From: Nocardioidaceae bacterium
GTDB taxonomy: Bacteria; Actinomycetota; Actinomycetes; Propionibacteriales; Nocardioidaceae
Length of the DNA: 6,012 nt
Direction of reading: 5' to 3'
NCBI GenBank assembly: GCA_025966335.1
Contig: JAICRS010000185.1
Coordinates: forward strand, 1 to 6,012
This document shows, one piece after another, positions 6,005 to 6,012 of the stretch. Numbering within the stretch: position 1 is the first letter of the stretch; the number at the start of each line of letters is the position of its first letter. The position numbers and the translations under genes are program-made. The notes below the pieces were generated by a model. It was not told the DNA's origin. It did no database searches and saw nothing but the letters and a program-made list of their open reading frames with translations.

Positions 6005-6012
6005 TCTAGCGA
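6005..6012 (-). repeat. Right copy of 8-base inverted pair at presumed IS end
   Basis: TCTAGCGA, the reverse complement of 4606-4613, forms the last eight bases of the window. The CT at 6006-6007 could be the second copy of the recombination core, with AGCGA as host flank. Whether the symmetry continues cannot be seen. Confidence 0.35.

Larger units (their letters stand above)
4606..6012 (+). mobile_element. IS110-family insertion sequence (ends approximate)
   Basis: The element is defined by its IS110-type transposase, with a noncoding left end of about 140 bases and a short right end. Size of about 1.4 kb is normal for the family. IS110 elements have no classic terminal inverted repeats and make no target duplication beyond a short core, so the ends are hard to set. 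I place them near 4606-4613 and 6005-6012 because TCGCTAGA and its reverse complement TCTAGCGA occur there, each holding a CT that could be the core. The right end may lie beyond the window. Codon use in the first two thirds of the transposase is less GC-biased than in the host genes, which supports transfer. Confidence 0.6.

Overview
The window is high-GC DNA from a mycothiol-producing actinobacterium. The first marker is a close match to S-(hydroxymethyl)mycothiol dehydrogenase. The second is the TreY/TreZ trehalose pathway. The third is near-absence of TTA, CTA and TCA codons in the three complete minus-strand genes, which leaves very long stop-free antisense frames. A Pseudonocardiales-like host fits, but this is inference from composition and protein style, not a database match.

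Positions 1-4460 hold four genes on the minus strand, read right to left: mscR (mycothiol-dependent formaldehyde dehydrogenase), a metallo-beta-lactamase-fold hydrolase, treY (maltooligosyl trehalose synthase) and the first 117 codons of treZ (maltooligosyl trehalose trehalohydrolase), which runs off the left edge. They are packed like one operon: a GTGA overlap, then a 9-base gap, then a TGATG overlap. The first two genes make a formaldehyde-detoxification pair: MscR oxidises the formaldehyde-mycothiol adduct and the hydrolase probably cleaves S-formylmycothiol. The last two convert the reducing end of maltooligosaccharides or glycogen into free trehalose. One transcript could therefore couple one-carbon or thiol stress to trehalose synthesis.

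Positions 4461-4605 are the mscR leader and promoter region. It holds a strong Shine-Dalgarno, a candidate sigma70-type promoter, and a 23-base near-perfect palindrome overlapping the candidate -35, so a repressor site is plausible.

From about 4606 to the right edge lies an IS110-family insertion sequence, divergent from the operon. It has a DEDD/Tnp20-type transposase preceded by about 140 noncoding bases with three successive stem-loops, the right place for a bridge RNA in the IS110 group. A -35-like TTGACG just after the transposase stop and an 8-base inverted pair at the two outer ends help suggest where the element ends. If the CT core is placed there, the empty target site would have been a perfect 10-base palindrome. 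All element-end and bridge-RNA claims are inference from sequence reading. No CRISPR array, rRNA or tRNA gene was seen.
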